DNA of 64,000 bases from Wuchereria bancrofti. Taxonomy: Eukaryota > Nematoda > Chromadorea > Rhabditida > Onchocercidae. Position 1 is the first letter of the stretch. Each line of letters begins with the position of its first letter. The stretch is taken from assembly GCA_005281725.1 (NCBI GenBank), contig SSBO01000012.1, forward strand, positions 10,108,080 through 10,172,079. Direction: 5' to 3'. The position numbers were made by a program, and so were the translations under genes. Below are positions 13,307-23,929 of the stretch, piece by piece. The notes below the pieces were generated by a model. It saw nothing but the letters and a program-made list of their open reading frames with translations, did not search any database and was not told the DNA's origin.

Positions 13307-13879
13307 GATGCTATGCATATTGCTTTCGGCTGTGTACTGGAAGCATTGCACAACTCTTTTCTTTTAATTCTACAACTTATTGTTCGCGGATCTTATAAGT
13401 ATTTGGCATGCGCCATCCGATATCTCTTATCATTCTTCAGCTGATTTTCTGAAAATTCTTCATTTTATCGTTAGCAAAATGTCTTCTATTTGTCAGGAAA
13501 AAATTTAAGTAATGTATAACTTTACTGTTTCAAATTAACTATTGAATTGACAAGAGTTTTTGAGTATACATAGTAATTCATTTACTCATTAAATTGTTTT
13601 TGTCCAATGTAACTGAAAATAAATTTGCTTCTCAAATTTTTATATCGCAAGATAAGGAAAATCACAATTTACCAGCTAGAGTTTACTCAGCAAACTGCGT
13701 TTAACATTCTTATTAATTGACAGGAAAGCTTTGAAAAAAGAGTTCATATGCTTAAATTTCCATGATTTTTTTTTTCATTGCGAAATTGGGATTTTGATAT
13801 ATCTGGCAAAATTATAAATTAACTGTAATTTTAAAGTATGCGTTGTCTCCCTAGATAATCCTTTGCTATTGTCTACGGA

Positions 13880-13890
13880 TTTTGTTGCAG
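13880..13890 (+). promoter_or_regulatory. Probable spliced-leader trans-splice acceptor of rad-54.B
   Basis: The sequence TTTTGTTGCAG ends 19 nt before the rad-54.B ATG at 13910. A U-rich tract plus CAG close to a start codon, with no obvious upstream coding exon, is what a nematode outron/SL acceptor looks like. It could instead be the acceptor of a cis-spliced 5'UTR intron. Confidence 0.5.
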
Positions 13891-13909
13891 GTTCTAAACC
13901 GAGGGAACG

Positions 13910-16900
13910 ATGAATTGGTCTTCTAGCTACTGTGAATCTAATATACCTGATGATGATGATGCTGATGCCATTGTGAGTCAAGGTAATAGATGATCATTGG
14001 CAACAGTTGTGACCAAGGCTATGACAAATCTGCTTGAATCTGGTTAAAGCACGACATCTTTTTTTTAATTGTCTTAAATTTATTTTTAGTTATTTTATAT
14101 AAAAAGAAATAGAAACTAAATATATCTTAATTTGCAAATAATATCATTGCTGCATCATGCATCTTTGCGTCATTATTTACAGATTTTTGTTTCATTTTCG
14201 GTCTTTTTACTATTTCATTAATAATATAATGAAAAGTGAAATTTTCTCATGCATTCTTTCATTTTGACTTATAGATGAAGAAATACATTGTTGTTACGAA
14301 GTACTTTACGGTAAAATGTCTTCGAGAAGGCATAAAAGATGGCAAGGTGATGGGTTGTTGTACTGTCGTAAACATTCTGTTATATTACTAACGGAGGTTG
14401 TTTTTTTCTGTGATTGTGTTAGAAAAAATTGCATGTTTTCTTGATTAGCTTAATAATCTTAAAGAACATTAATAGCTTAACCATTGGGAGATTGAATGGA
14501 ACAATTTAATGGTTCATGTCGTTTATCGATTTTAAGAATACTAGCGGTAACATTGTCCCAGTGATCTCGTTATTCAATGCGGGAGGAGGGGGTAATCAGT
14601 GGTTTCATTCAATGTGTTACCGATGTTTGTTGTAACTGACCCAAATTTTAATCATTAAGGATGGTGAAGAAGTCGCGAGGACAAGTGGTTATTCACTTAA
14701 GCAGTTAAGGGAATTGAAAGCAGGCAGTCAGCTGAAAGTTAGTAATTATGAAGTGGAAGTGCAGAATGAGCGAAATCCACAGAAGCTTGGTACGTTTTTC
14801 AACATCTTGCATAAAATTCCTTCATGAAATCAGGGTTCTTCACAGGTCTCTTATTTGTTATTGCTGTGATTACAGCTGAGATTGGAAAGCAACCAATAAC
14901 TACTGAATTGGCGGGAAACAGTGCAGCACATGACGAGAGTTTGAAAAAACAACGAAGAATTACTGATCAAATTTTCATTTCACCACTGTTTGGTCGGGAT
15001 AATCCTTTGGACTTTGTGTTGGATGAGGTATTTATATTGTGGTTGTAATTCAAGATAACTTTGTTTTTATTCCGCAGTTCCTTTCTTCTACAGCTTTCTT
15101 GGGGAAAAAATATCATTACATGAAATTAATATTTTAGACGAAAGATGATGATGGTTTTGTACGGCGAATCGCTGTGGATGTGCAAATTGCTCGCCACCTG
15201 AGGCCACATCAAAAGGATGGCGTCGCTTTCATGTACAGATGTTTAAAGGTTTCTCTTTCTCTCTCTGAACTTCATCTTTCCGAAATTTTCAGAGATTTGA
15301 ATTCCATTCATTTGTTGAGAAAAATAATGACATTCATTAACTTTTGACTAGCTAACCGTTACTTGTTTTGCTTTTGCTTTCTCCTCATGTACCAAACTAA
15401 TTGTAATTTGAACTTGAGAAATAAACTGTACGAATCTTCGAAATAATTATTCCTTTAAAATTTTGGTTGCATCTGTTTGAAGGGTTCTCATGGTGGAGCT
15501 ATTCTTGCTGATGAGATGGGTTTGGGTAAAACTGTACAGACCATTTCGTTGATAACTGCATTAATCAAAAAACGACTAAATCAAAAACCGATAATTCGGA
15601 AATGTATCATTGTGGTACCGACATCACTGCTAAATAACTGGTACGCAGAATTTATGAAGTGGTCACCTCAGACACAAACAATGGTATTTTTTTTTTATCT
15701 TTTAGTATTTTTGGAAAGGGACCAGTTTTTTTCCGGATATTATTAAACGAAATTTTTCAGTTATTCCGGGTTTTGAAGTTAACAGATCTGGAAAAGCTAA
15801 TTTCGTATCGGAACACATCAATGATTGCCATCGTTAGTCATGAAATGATTGCACGCACCGCTGCAAAACTGTCGGTTGTTTCAGTCGATCTGTTGGTTTG
15901 CGATGAAGCACATAGGATTAAAAATCTGAATGGAAGACTCCGAGAACAAGTGTGTTTCCTATGGATTAGTTTTTTTCTAATTTAAGCTTTGTATGACAAA
16001 CTTAAATCACATTTTAGCTTCAAATTTTGCATGCCCAGCGTCGTTTACTGCTGACAGGAACACCGATGCAAAATGATCTGGAAGAATTCTATTCATTGGT
16101 TAATTTTGCACGGCCAGATCTTTTTATCTCTTTCTCGGAATTCAAAAACCTTTGTGAAATGGAGGTATCGTTAGATAAATATACCTTCTCATAGTCATTA
16201 ACATATTATTTATAAACTTTAAACGACCTAGTGATGTTTAATGTTATCATACGTTTTCTCCGCAACTTTAGAGACAATTAAAGCATTTAGCAGAACTCTT
16301 TCTTAGTCAAGTAAGTGAATATTGACGCATAAATTTAAGAATATTTTAACAGTTTTGTTGACTGTTAACAACAGATATTTTAGCCAACTCGTTTCAATGA
16401 ATTGCTCGCCGAGGTGATGCTTCGCCGAACAGCTGAAGTGATCCATGACTTGCTACCACCAAAAAGTTTATAATTTTGATAATATTAATTTTAATAGAGC
16501 TAGATAGTTAGACAAATCAGAGATAATTTAAGAAACAAGTTGGTGTAATGAGGGAAGAATCAATGAATGAATCGAGTTTTAAAGTGTTGTATAGTATCTT
16601 ATAGTAGCACTTCAGATCTTTCAGCCAATTCTGTTTCTGTACTGCTTTTACTGCTTCTCTGTTGCTCATTTCGAGAATGTTTTCCTCCTCATAGCAGAAG
16701 TCAAAAAAGATGTTAAAATCAATCAGCGAACTATTAATAACCAAACATTTCGTACTTTTTAGTTGATTACATAGTTTGGTGTCGACCATCAGCGTTGCAA
16801 TGCTCCATATACAAAAATTTGAAAAAATTCCTCCCATACGATCACTTGACTTTGATTGATGCCTTACGGAAGTTATGTAATCATCCGTCTCTTCTTTATC

Positions 16901-19200
16901 AGAGTATGATAGTGAAACGTCAAACTTGCAAGGTGGTTCATTTTACTTATAAATTTTTAATTGTGGTGTATATTGAATTACCTGACATCGTTCCGAACGT
17001 TGAGTGACTTGTTCATTACTTTGGATGCAAAAAACTAACTTTCAGTACCTTAAACTATGAACTTCACGTGTCATCAAATCACAGCCAGTGATTTGGGGTA
17101 AACCTACATTTCCAATTTAACTTTTTCACACATTTACATAATTATATTTAGTATCGAATGGAATGATTTAGAGTTACTTCCAGGTGGGAGAAAGGGAATT
17201 TTATAATGCGCTTCTTCAGTCGTTTCCGAATACTTTCAGTGCTTTTTCTCTTTCAACCACTGACTCAGGTATTCAACACTATTTCATAATTCCTTATTCC
17301 TTTGAGTGTTCATCTTTTCCACAAATTTTCCCCCATTTCCACATCAATTGCTTCATTGGAAATGCATGTAATGTTTTTTATTTTCTCAGGCAAACTTAAT
17401 GTGTTTGTCGAGTTACTGGGAACATTTCGGGAACAGGAAGAAAAAGTGGTTATTGTTTCCAATTTCACCCAGGTTTGTTTCTTAATGTCGGAGGAAACGT
17501 AAGAAATCCAAATTGAAAATTTCTAAGTGTAATATCAAAGTTAATTTCTACTTTATCTTTCGCTTCAACAACAATTGAAGAATGTTAAAATTACTGGTTT
17601 TAAGCGCTATTTCATAGGAAAAAGCAAATTCTACCAATAGGGAATCTTTCACGACCTTTTTTTTAGACTCTTGATCTCTTGGAGGAGCTTTGTCGAACTT
17701 TATATTATACTATTCTACGATTAGATGGTTCAACAGAAGCGAAAAAAAGAATGGAAATTGTTGAAGAATTCAATTCTTTATCAAACAAGAATTATGCATT
17801 CTTATTGAGTGCTAAAGCAGGTGGTTTGTGTTGCAGTCGTGGCTTCAGCTGTTTATGGTTTCATATTTGTTTTTTCAGTACCTTACATGTGATGAATTCT
17901 CCAACAGGTGGACTTGGCTTAAATCTCGTTGGCGCTAATCGGATGATTTTGTTCGATTCAGACTGGAATCCAGCTGTGGATATGCAAGCGATGGCTCGTA
18001 TTTGGCGACAAGGACAAGAAAGACCATGTCACATTTTTCGACTTGTCACAGCGGTAAGATCATAGATTTACACTTCATTTAGTAGCTGTGGTATTCCTTA
18101 TTGCTGTTAATACAGTTGTTGTGATAAATGAAATTATTTGCAATGCTGTAGCAATTTTTAGGGTACTGTGGATGAAAAGATTTTGCAAAGACAAATCAAA
18201 AAAAGCAGCCTCAATACAGTAGTTGAAATGGTCCCGGTTGAATGTAATTTTTACTTTTATTCGCAACTGCGCGTTCATGCAATCTCATTTTCTTGCTGAT
18301 CTTATACTATTCAACGGACTCATGAAGATAGCTAAGGTCATTTCCTTCATATCAGAATGTTATTGCCAAAACTGTATGAAGTTTGAAATTTTAGCAGTTA
18401 CGCATTTTTCTGATGAAGAATTGCAAGATATTTTTACACTTCGTGATGAGGCTGAATGTGAAACACATTGCTTATTGGAATGCCAATGCGACGGACGTGG
18501 TCTTTTGCCAGAACAACTGCAAGCCGATCAAGAAATAAGTCCTGATGAGGTTAATTTTAAATTTCAGTACAAAAAAGCAGCAGCACCAATTTTATTTCAT
18601 CTAACAAATTGCTAATGATAAATTGTAATTGTTGGGTTTATAGAGTTCTGCATCCGATTCGGATGTTGAGCATGTTACTACATACAGCGAAGGGATGGAT
18701 GAAAATTACGACCACACGTCAGTTGCAGAAGATTCTGTGCAGCCATCATCTAATTCTTTGATACAGAATTGCATCGATTCGATCCATTTTGCTTCCACCA
18801 GCAACGAAGGGCATGAAGAAGACGCTGGAAATAAAATACTGGGAGACGGAGCAGCATTATCATCGGTTTGTCAGTTTTTCAAAACTAGTCAACCAGTTCT
18901 GGACTTTGGCATGTGTCAGTTGAATTAAATCTATATGATTCCTGTCTTGCATACATATGTAACTTCAACATGGAATTTTGATCAAGACGGGGAATCAGGC
19001 GTTCAGTTCAGCTTGATGTAAGAGAAACAAATTAAAACTTATTCTTTCAAATTTAGAGCGCGCTGATGGGAACATTGATGCGTTGGCAGCATCACTCCCC
19101 AAAACATGACCAGTTTGAATCTTTGAAAGCTGAGGCTGATTTGGAAGAATGCTGTCTGGATGAAGTTTCGTTCATAATGAAGCTGGTCTCGAATTTCTAA
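13910..19200 (+). CDS. rad-54.B: RAD54B-type SNF2 family recombination translocase, 19 exons
   Basis: Exons: 13910-13982, 14275-14396, 14660-14789, 14876-15027, 15138-15248, 15483-15683, 15761-15949, 16018-16164, 16272-16310, 16384-16465, 16763-16932, 17184-17268, 17390-17472, 17667-17820, 17908-18053, 18162-18243, 18395-18549, 18644-18865, 19057-19200. All phases close, giving about 828 aa (human RAD54B is 910). The N-terminus carries the family [20 protein letters not shown] segment (near 37-52). Helicase motifs: I DEMGLGKT (206-213), II DEAH (311-314; DEGH in vertebrate RAD54B), III LTGTP (338-342), IV region LRLDGST (545-551), V GGLGLNL (580-586), [13 protein letters not shown] (606-616). 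It should be a dsDNA translocase that remodels RAD51 filaments and D-loops in homologous recombination. The RAD54B-specific C-terminal blocks ([21 protein letters not shown]) argue against RAD54L. Introns are short (mostly 70-300 bp), unlike those of neighbouring genes. Confidence 0.93.
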
Positions 19201-19425
19201 GTGGTATCTCTTCGGTTACTGTTGGATAGGACTGAATTTGCTCAAAGCTTGAGAAATTATCCAGTTCGCGATTTTTTAGAAACTTTTGCTTGTTGTTGAA
19301 CTACTTCCGTTTTAAACTGTTTCATTCGAGTGTTTTGGAGTTTACGTAAAAAGCACTGGATCTCAAGTCCACTTGAAGAATCCATGTTGCGTTTTATCTC
19401 GTTTTTTTGTGAATATTCAGTATTA

Positions 19426-19431
19426 AATAAA
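19426..19431 (+). terminator. Candidate poly(A) signal of rad-54.B
   Basis: AATAAA about 226 nt downstream of the rad-54.B stop codon, the first canonical hexamer seen after the gene. The cleavage site was not determined. Confidence 0.45.
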
Positions 19432-19733
19432 TTAAATCATTTCGCTAACTTTCGGAATAACCTTATATCTTGATTAGAATAGTTGTATTTCGAGAAACTC
19501 ATATATTTCAAGAAATCTACGTCTTTACAGTGATAAGTTTTAAAATGAACAGTGAAAATAGAGACATGTATAAAAGAAAAAAAGCGGCGGGGAAGCCTAG
19601 TACGTGAGGTTTTTGAACCAATTTGGACAGGACAGGTACTACTAAATTTATTACCTTCATAAGGGAAGTAAGGAAGTCCATGCTATGCAATTTCCCCGTA
19701 TACAGGAAGCCGGTATTTACTAAAAAATTATGT

Positions 19734-19814
19734 CGCCCAGTATTGGAATATACTAGTCACCTTATCAACAATATTTATGTCAAAAATGTTCAAAGGAATG
19801 AACTCCGAAACATT
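19734..19814 (+). mobile_element. Possible decayed non-LTR retrotransposon RT fragment
   Basis: An open segment reads RPVLEYTSHL...NNIYVKNVQRNELRNI. This resembles the RPxLEY...VQRRFTRRI block found at the C-terminal side of reverse transcriptase in CR1/Jockey-like LINE elements. The middle (PxLxxDI.xLE) is shortened, and no other RT motif (such as YADD) or endonuclease is seen nearby. If the match is real it is a small, dead, 5'-truncated relic. The similarity is short, so this is a weak call. Confidence 0.3.
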
Positions 19815-21193
19815 TAGTATATTAGCTTAATTGATAAATAAGTGACGCTGTACTATCAAGTACTTATTTTCGAGACGGAGCAATGAAATACAACTTGAAC
19901 ATACCTAAACAACCTAAACAGAGATAGATAAATATAAATACACAGCATCGATATGTATGTCATACTTCCAGAAAAGTATGTTTAAACGAAGAGAATAGCT
20001 TTTAAAGCGAATGTGACCAAGTGGGAAGAGACGATTGGAAATAACTACAATTATATGACGAAATACAGCATGCGATCCGCACTGCAGATCAGCAAATTTG
20101 GAATATTGAACTAATCTCTCGATAATCACACAAATTATCATAATACTTCGTCAGATAGTATCCTGGAGCCGATTAAATAGGAAAATAATTCTAAAGAAAC
20201 ATTTGCGGTATACATGCTGATTCTACTCATTTTTCATAGTTTGAAAGTAAGACATATTAAAATTACAAAATCAATATGCAAAGATATAAATAGTGTTTCG
20301 GAACTGTTTTCAAATGTTATTTAAAGAAAGCAGACAACATGGTAGACAGCTCAAACAGCTAAAACAAGGCACTGTGTAAGTATTTGTTGTCAGCAACACA
20401 ATATTTGGTGATGCGGATAAATTCAATTATAATGTTATTCAGCAACTGCATGTAAACCTAAATCAATTAAGAATTTGAGGAAGCGAATAAATCCCTGTCC
20501 TCTGACAAGTAAAATGATTTTCACTGTATTGCTTAGACGTAAATTAAAAAGAAATGAGAATGCAATTATAAAACTGCTTCTCCTCCACCCGCTTCAAGAA
20601 CCCAGATGAAACATACGATAAAACATCGATGTACATTCATGAATTACAAACGTAATCGGACATACATATGATCAATGAAATTACAAAGAGAGAAACGTCA
20701 ATTTTTCTAACTACTTTTAAACCAAAATGAATGAATCTGATTCGTGCTATTTGTTACTTAGAAATTCAGAAACAGCAAACTCTTCAAAAAAGCAACCTTC
20801 CTTACATTTTAAAAATGCTACAAGGGAAATTATTACTGGGGCCTAAAAATAAAGCTAATGTAAAAAAATACTGAATTTCGAATTAGTTTATATGATTGCC
20901 GTTGTAAATTATCCGTAATCTTTCTATGAACAATCGACAGACACTAGTGTTAGATAGATAGAAATTAATAGGTAACACTTAATTTTCTGAACAGTAAACC
21001 TAATGTCCCGAATATTTCTAGTTAATAACTACTCATTCATAGCAGAACTTCAATAATAAATTATGATATGCACAGATCAGTGTCTGATTCACATTAAATA
21101 GGAAGAATATAATAACAAAGAGAAATTTACAGGAAAAGCGAAAAGACACGACGTGTTTGGGGTATTTGTTTTTTCTTAGCATTAAAGTCAAAA

Positions 21194-23929
21194 TCACTTG
21201 CCAGCTTCAATCTTTTTTGTGTGCTGAACTGCTGCTGCTGTCGCCGTTTCTCCATTGGCTTTTGTTCCCGATATATTTTCCACCGAGATGTGCCGGCTGA
21301 TCTTATCAGCTTTTCGCCATAATGTCATCTCCTCAAAATAAACACAAAGCTAGAAATTAAATCTGGAAAATCCCAGTTTCAACTAATTATGAACAAAACA
21401 AGACCTAATTAATCACTGGATCAAAGTGAATCGATAGTTTGAGACGTAATAAATACTACAGTGGAATGCCTTACTTGCTGCTTGAAGTAACGACGATCTT
21501 CTTCATCAACCAAAACGAGGTTCAAGTAATAGCGAACTGAAAATTTTTTGCCAACGTCACGCATCGTTGGCGTTAAATCATAACCAGCAAGAAAAAGACG
21601 TATTGGAATTGATTCACCTGAAAGTTACTTTAATTCATTTCAATTACTTAAATAGTCTGAGAGAAGATGGCTAAAAAAACTACGTACAGTGAAGCCTTAC
21701 AAGGAAAAAACTCTAAATTCTCAAATATATGGTGTACTTCAGTGTTTAACAAATGTAATTAATACTGCTGATTTAATCACTAATAGCAGTGATATGCTAA
21801 ACATAAAATTATGACTATACTACTACCAAAAAAAAAAAAAAAATAATTCCTACCTCTTACAGGTGCACCATCCATTATTTCATATTTTGCTATTGTTTCA
21901 TTCTCATTGAAAATATTTGGCGAATTCCCTACTGTTTCTCGTTTGATTATTGCAATTTCCATGAACTTAATTTTGATCCGAACTAATAAGAAGTATATCT
22001 TTCCAACAATTACATCTTTCAGGTGATATCTGCAATCTATCATTTTCAACAAGGCACAACGTTTCTGTTGCTAAACTCAAGCGATGAACAACTCCGCATT
22101 TATAAGTTCTTCCTGTTATACTGATCTTTTAAAAATTCGACTAATGCTCTGATATACACATTCAGTAATTTCGTTCAAAAAAAAAGTTCAACAACTTCAT
22201 AGGAACTTCAAACATGCAACTGCTTACATATTCCTAATACTGTTAATGTATTATCTACCCACAAAAATAAAAAACACTTACTTAGAGCGATTATATTCAA
22301 ATTCAATGTGCAAAGAATCTTCAATACCAACTTCCATCTTGATACTGTTATTTGTATCCGGATAAGAAGAAAGCGTATGTACAATAACATCCATTTCACG
22401 TATTATATCCGTTAACCTTCGCACAATGACCACTCTTAGAAAGTAACTGTAACAACAAATGCACTATTAATATTTTATTGCTACACTGTTACTGAAATCA
22501 ACCAACTAAAATTCTTATAATCCGACGTCTTTGATTACTAAGACTTCAACAGTCCCTAATTTCTCAACCAAAAAAATAAAGATAGCTTGGTTAAAACAAG
22601 AAAAAACTCAAAACATTTTAAATGTCCCTTTTTGTTTCTGGTTTTTTTTTTTAACAAAAAATGTGCAACAACAAAATTAAGAAAAAAAAAACATACCGCA
22701 ATTTCACATTTGCACCAACATATGATTCATATGGTTTTTCAACTTTTGGAAATTCGAATCGAAAAGCCGCATTTTGCGTTAGTTCACCTGGACGAACCAA
22801 CTCCTTCATCAACGTTATAAAATCATGTTGATTACCACGGTCATAATTTAACTCTAAAAGGAATATATTACAAAAATTTTATGGTCAAACATTTATGCTA
22901 TGATGATAAAAGTCAGATAAAGGTTACACTTACAAAAAAGATGGCTTAAGAACGAAAGACAATGGATAACTTGAATTCCGTTTGCACTTTTGAACAATAC
23001 CGAAAGTTTCTCAAAAACAGTTTAAACTACCTAATGATGAAAGTTTTCGAGCTAAAATTCATGCCTAACTCCAGTTAATTTCATAATTTTTGATTTTGAT
23101 TGATTAAACTGAACGCTACTTACCATTCCATTACATCACCAATGTAATGAGAAATTGCTGAAAAAGTTTCATCAAGAAAACTTCTGAAATACTAATTTGA
23201 GCACGATATTCCCTATTTACATAATCATGGAAAAATACCCAGCCAACTGCTGCAGAAAGCTAACAGTACAAAATACAACAAAATTATGAGAAAAAAAAAA
23301 AACATACCAATTTGTCCAATAAATTCAATTCTTATTCCTTGATGATCAAATTTTTTCTTCACTGCAATTCCCACAGTACCAGATATTGTTTCACCATCAT
23401 AAAATAGAAAATGCGTTTCTTGTCCTCCTTCTTCGCAACGTATTTTGGCTACCTGGAATAACAATTCAACTATCCAAAGAACAAAAACTGACGTCAGGGC
23501 TGAGCCGGTGATCGAAACCGGGACCTCTCGCACCCGAAGCGAGAATCATACCACTAGACCACTCAGCCACACCATCCATCCGTCACAAATCTCATCTTAA
23601 CGTGATCAAACTTCGGTAAGCTTTTAATGACACATGCGACTTTCTCAAAAAACTTAAACCAAAACTACTGCATGAAGAAAAAAACAAGTAACCAACTTTC
23701 CTATTGTCTGCATCATCTAATTTGATGGAAATTTCTGCAGCTTGACCAAATCCAAAGAAAGCCTAAAAGATAGTTTCTTTTTTTTCATCAATATGACATA
23801 TATAGTTTCCCTTGTAAGCCATAATACAACAATAAGTTTCTATGAGACCAATATTTATATTTATATGCATCCCGAATATAAGTAAATAAAAAATTAAGAA
23901 AAAAAATTAAATTATTAAACTTTTACCAT
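21194..23929 (-). CDS. vps-26: VPS26 retromer subunit, 8 exons
   Basis: Exons on the minus strand, 5' to 3': 23927-23929 (ATG only), 23697-23762, 23308-23452, 22697-22853, 22282-22446, 21854-22029, 21475-21617, 21194-21331. They total 330 aa (human VPS26A is 327). The arrestin-like fold is recognisable throughout: HFLFYDGETISG, FDHQGIRIEFIGQIE, LVRPGELTQNAAFRFEFP, VEKPYESYVGANVKLRYFL, SIKMEVGIEDSLHIEFEYN, YHLKDVIVGKIYFLLVRIKI, ETIAKYEIMDGAPVRGESIP, RLFLAGYDLTPTMRDV, FSVRYYLNLVLVDEEDRRYF. VPS26 joins VPS35 and VPS29 in the cargo-selective retromer that recycles receptors from endosomes to Golgi or plasma membrane. The start was chosen because ATG|GTAAAAG at 23927 splices in phase to GCT TTC TTT GGA, giving MAFFGFGQ, close to the short worm-type N-terminus. 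A tRNA gene sits in intron 2. The C-terminal 45 residues are Ala/Lys-rich and divergent, as usual for the family. Confidence 0.93.
23497..23568 (-). tRNA. tRNA-Pro (anticodon CGG)
   Basis: Read on the minus strand, a complete cloverleaf is visible. The acceptor stem GGCTGAG/CTCAGCC is perfect (7 bp), with C as discriminator. The D-arm region GGTCTAGTGGTATGA contains the A box. The anticodon stem TCTCGC/GCGAGA encloses the loop TTCGGGT, so the anticodon is CGG. The T arm CCGGT/ACCGG has the loop TTCGATC (B box GGTTTCGATCA). There is no intron and the CCA end is not encoded. It reads Pro codon CCG. It lies in vps-26 intron 2 (23453-23696), on the same strand as the host gene. Confidence 0.93.

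Larger units (their letters stand above)
10405..13909. other. Intergenic spacer between soc-2 and rad-54.B
   Basis: 3.5 kb without a supportable gene. The first 2 kb are AT-rich low-complexity DNA with ATT repeats at 10820-10935. From about 12.2 kb the composition becomes less AT-biased. This part holds a CATATGA-containing minisatellite (12341-12432), a 12-bp perfect inverted repeat (12936-12966) and a diverged pair of direct repeats (13004-13047 and 13263-13306). Short open frames lack family signatures. Confidence 0.55.
19201..21193. other. Convergent intergenic region between rad-54.B and vps-26
   Basis: 2 kb between two tail-to-tail genes. Base composition is noticeably more balanced than in the outer parts of the window. 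It contains the rad-54.B 3'UTR, a possible retrotransposon relic near 19.7 kb and presumably the vps-26 3'UTR. No intact coding frame was recognised. Confidence 0.5.

Noticed and set aside
23225..23533. Continuous 102-codon minus frame through vps-26 exon 3
   Set aside because: The upstream part is a translation of the tRNA-Pro gene and intron; only 23308-23452 is coding.
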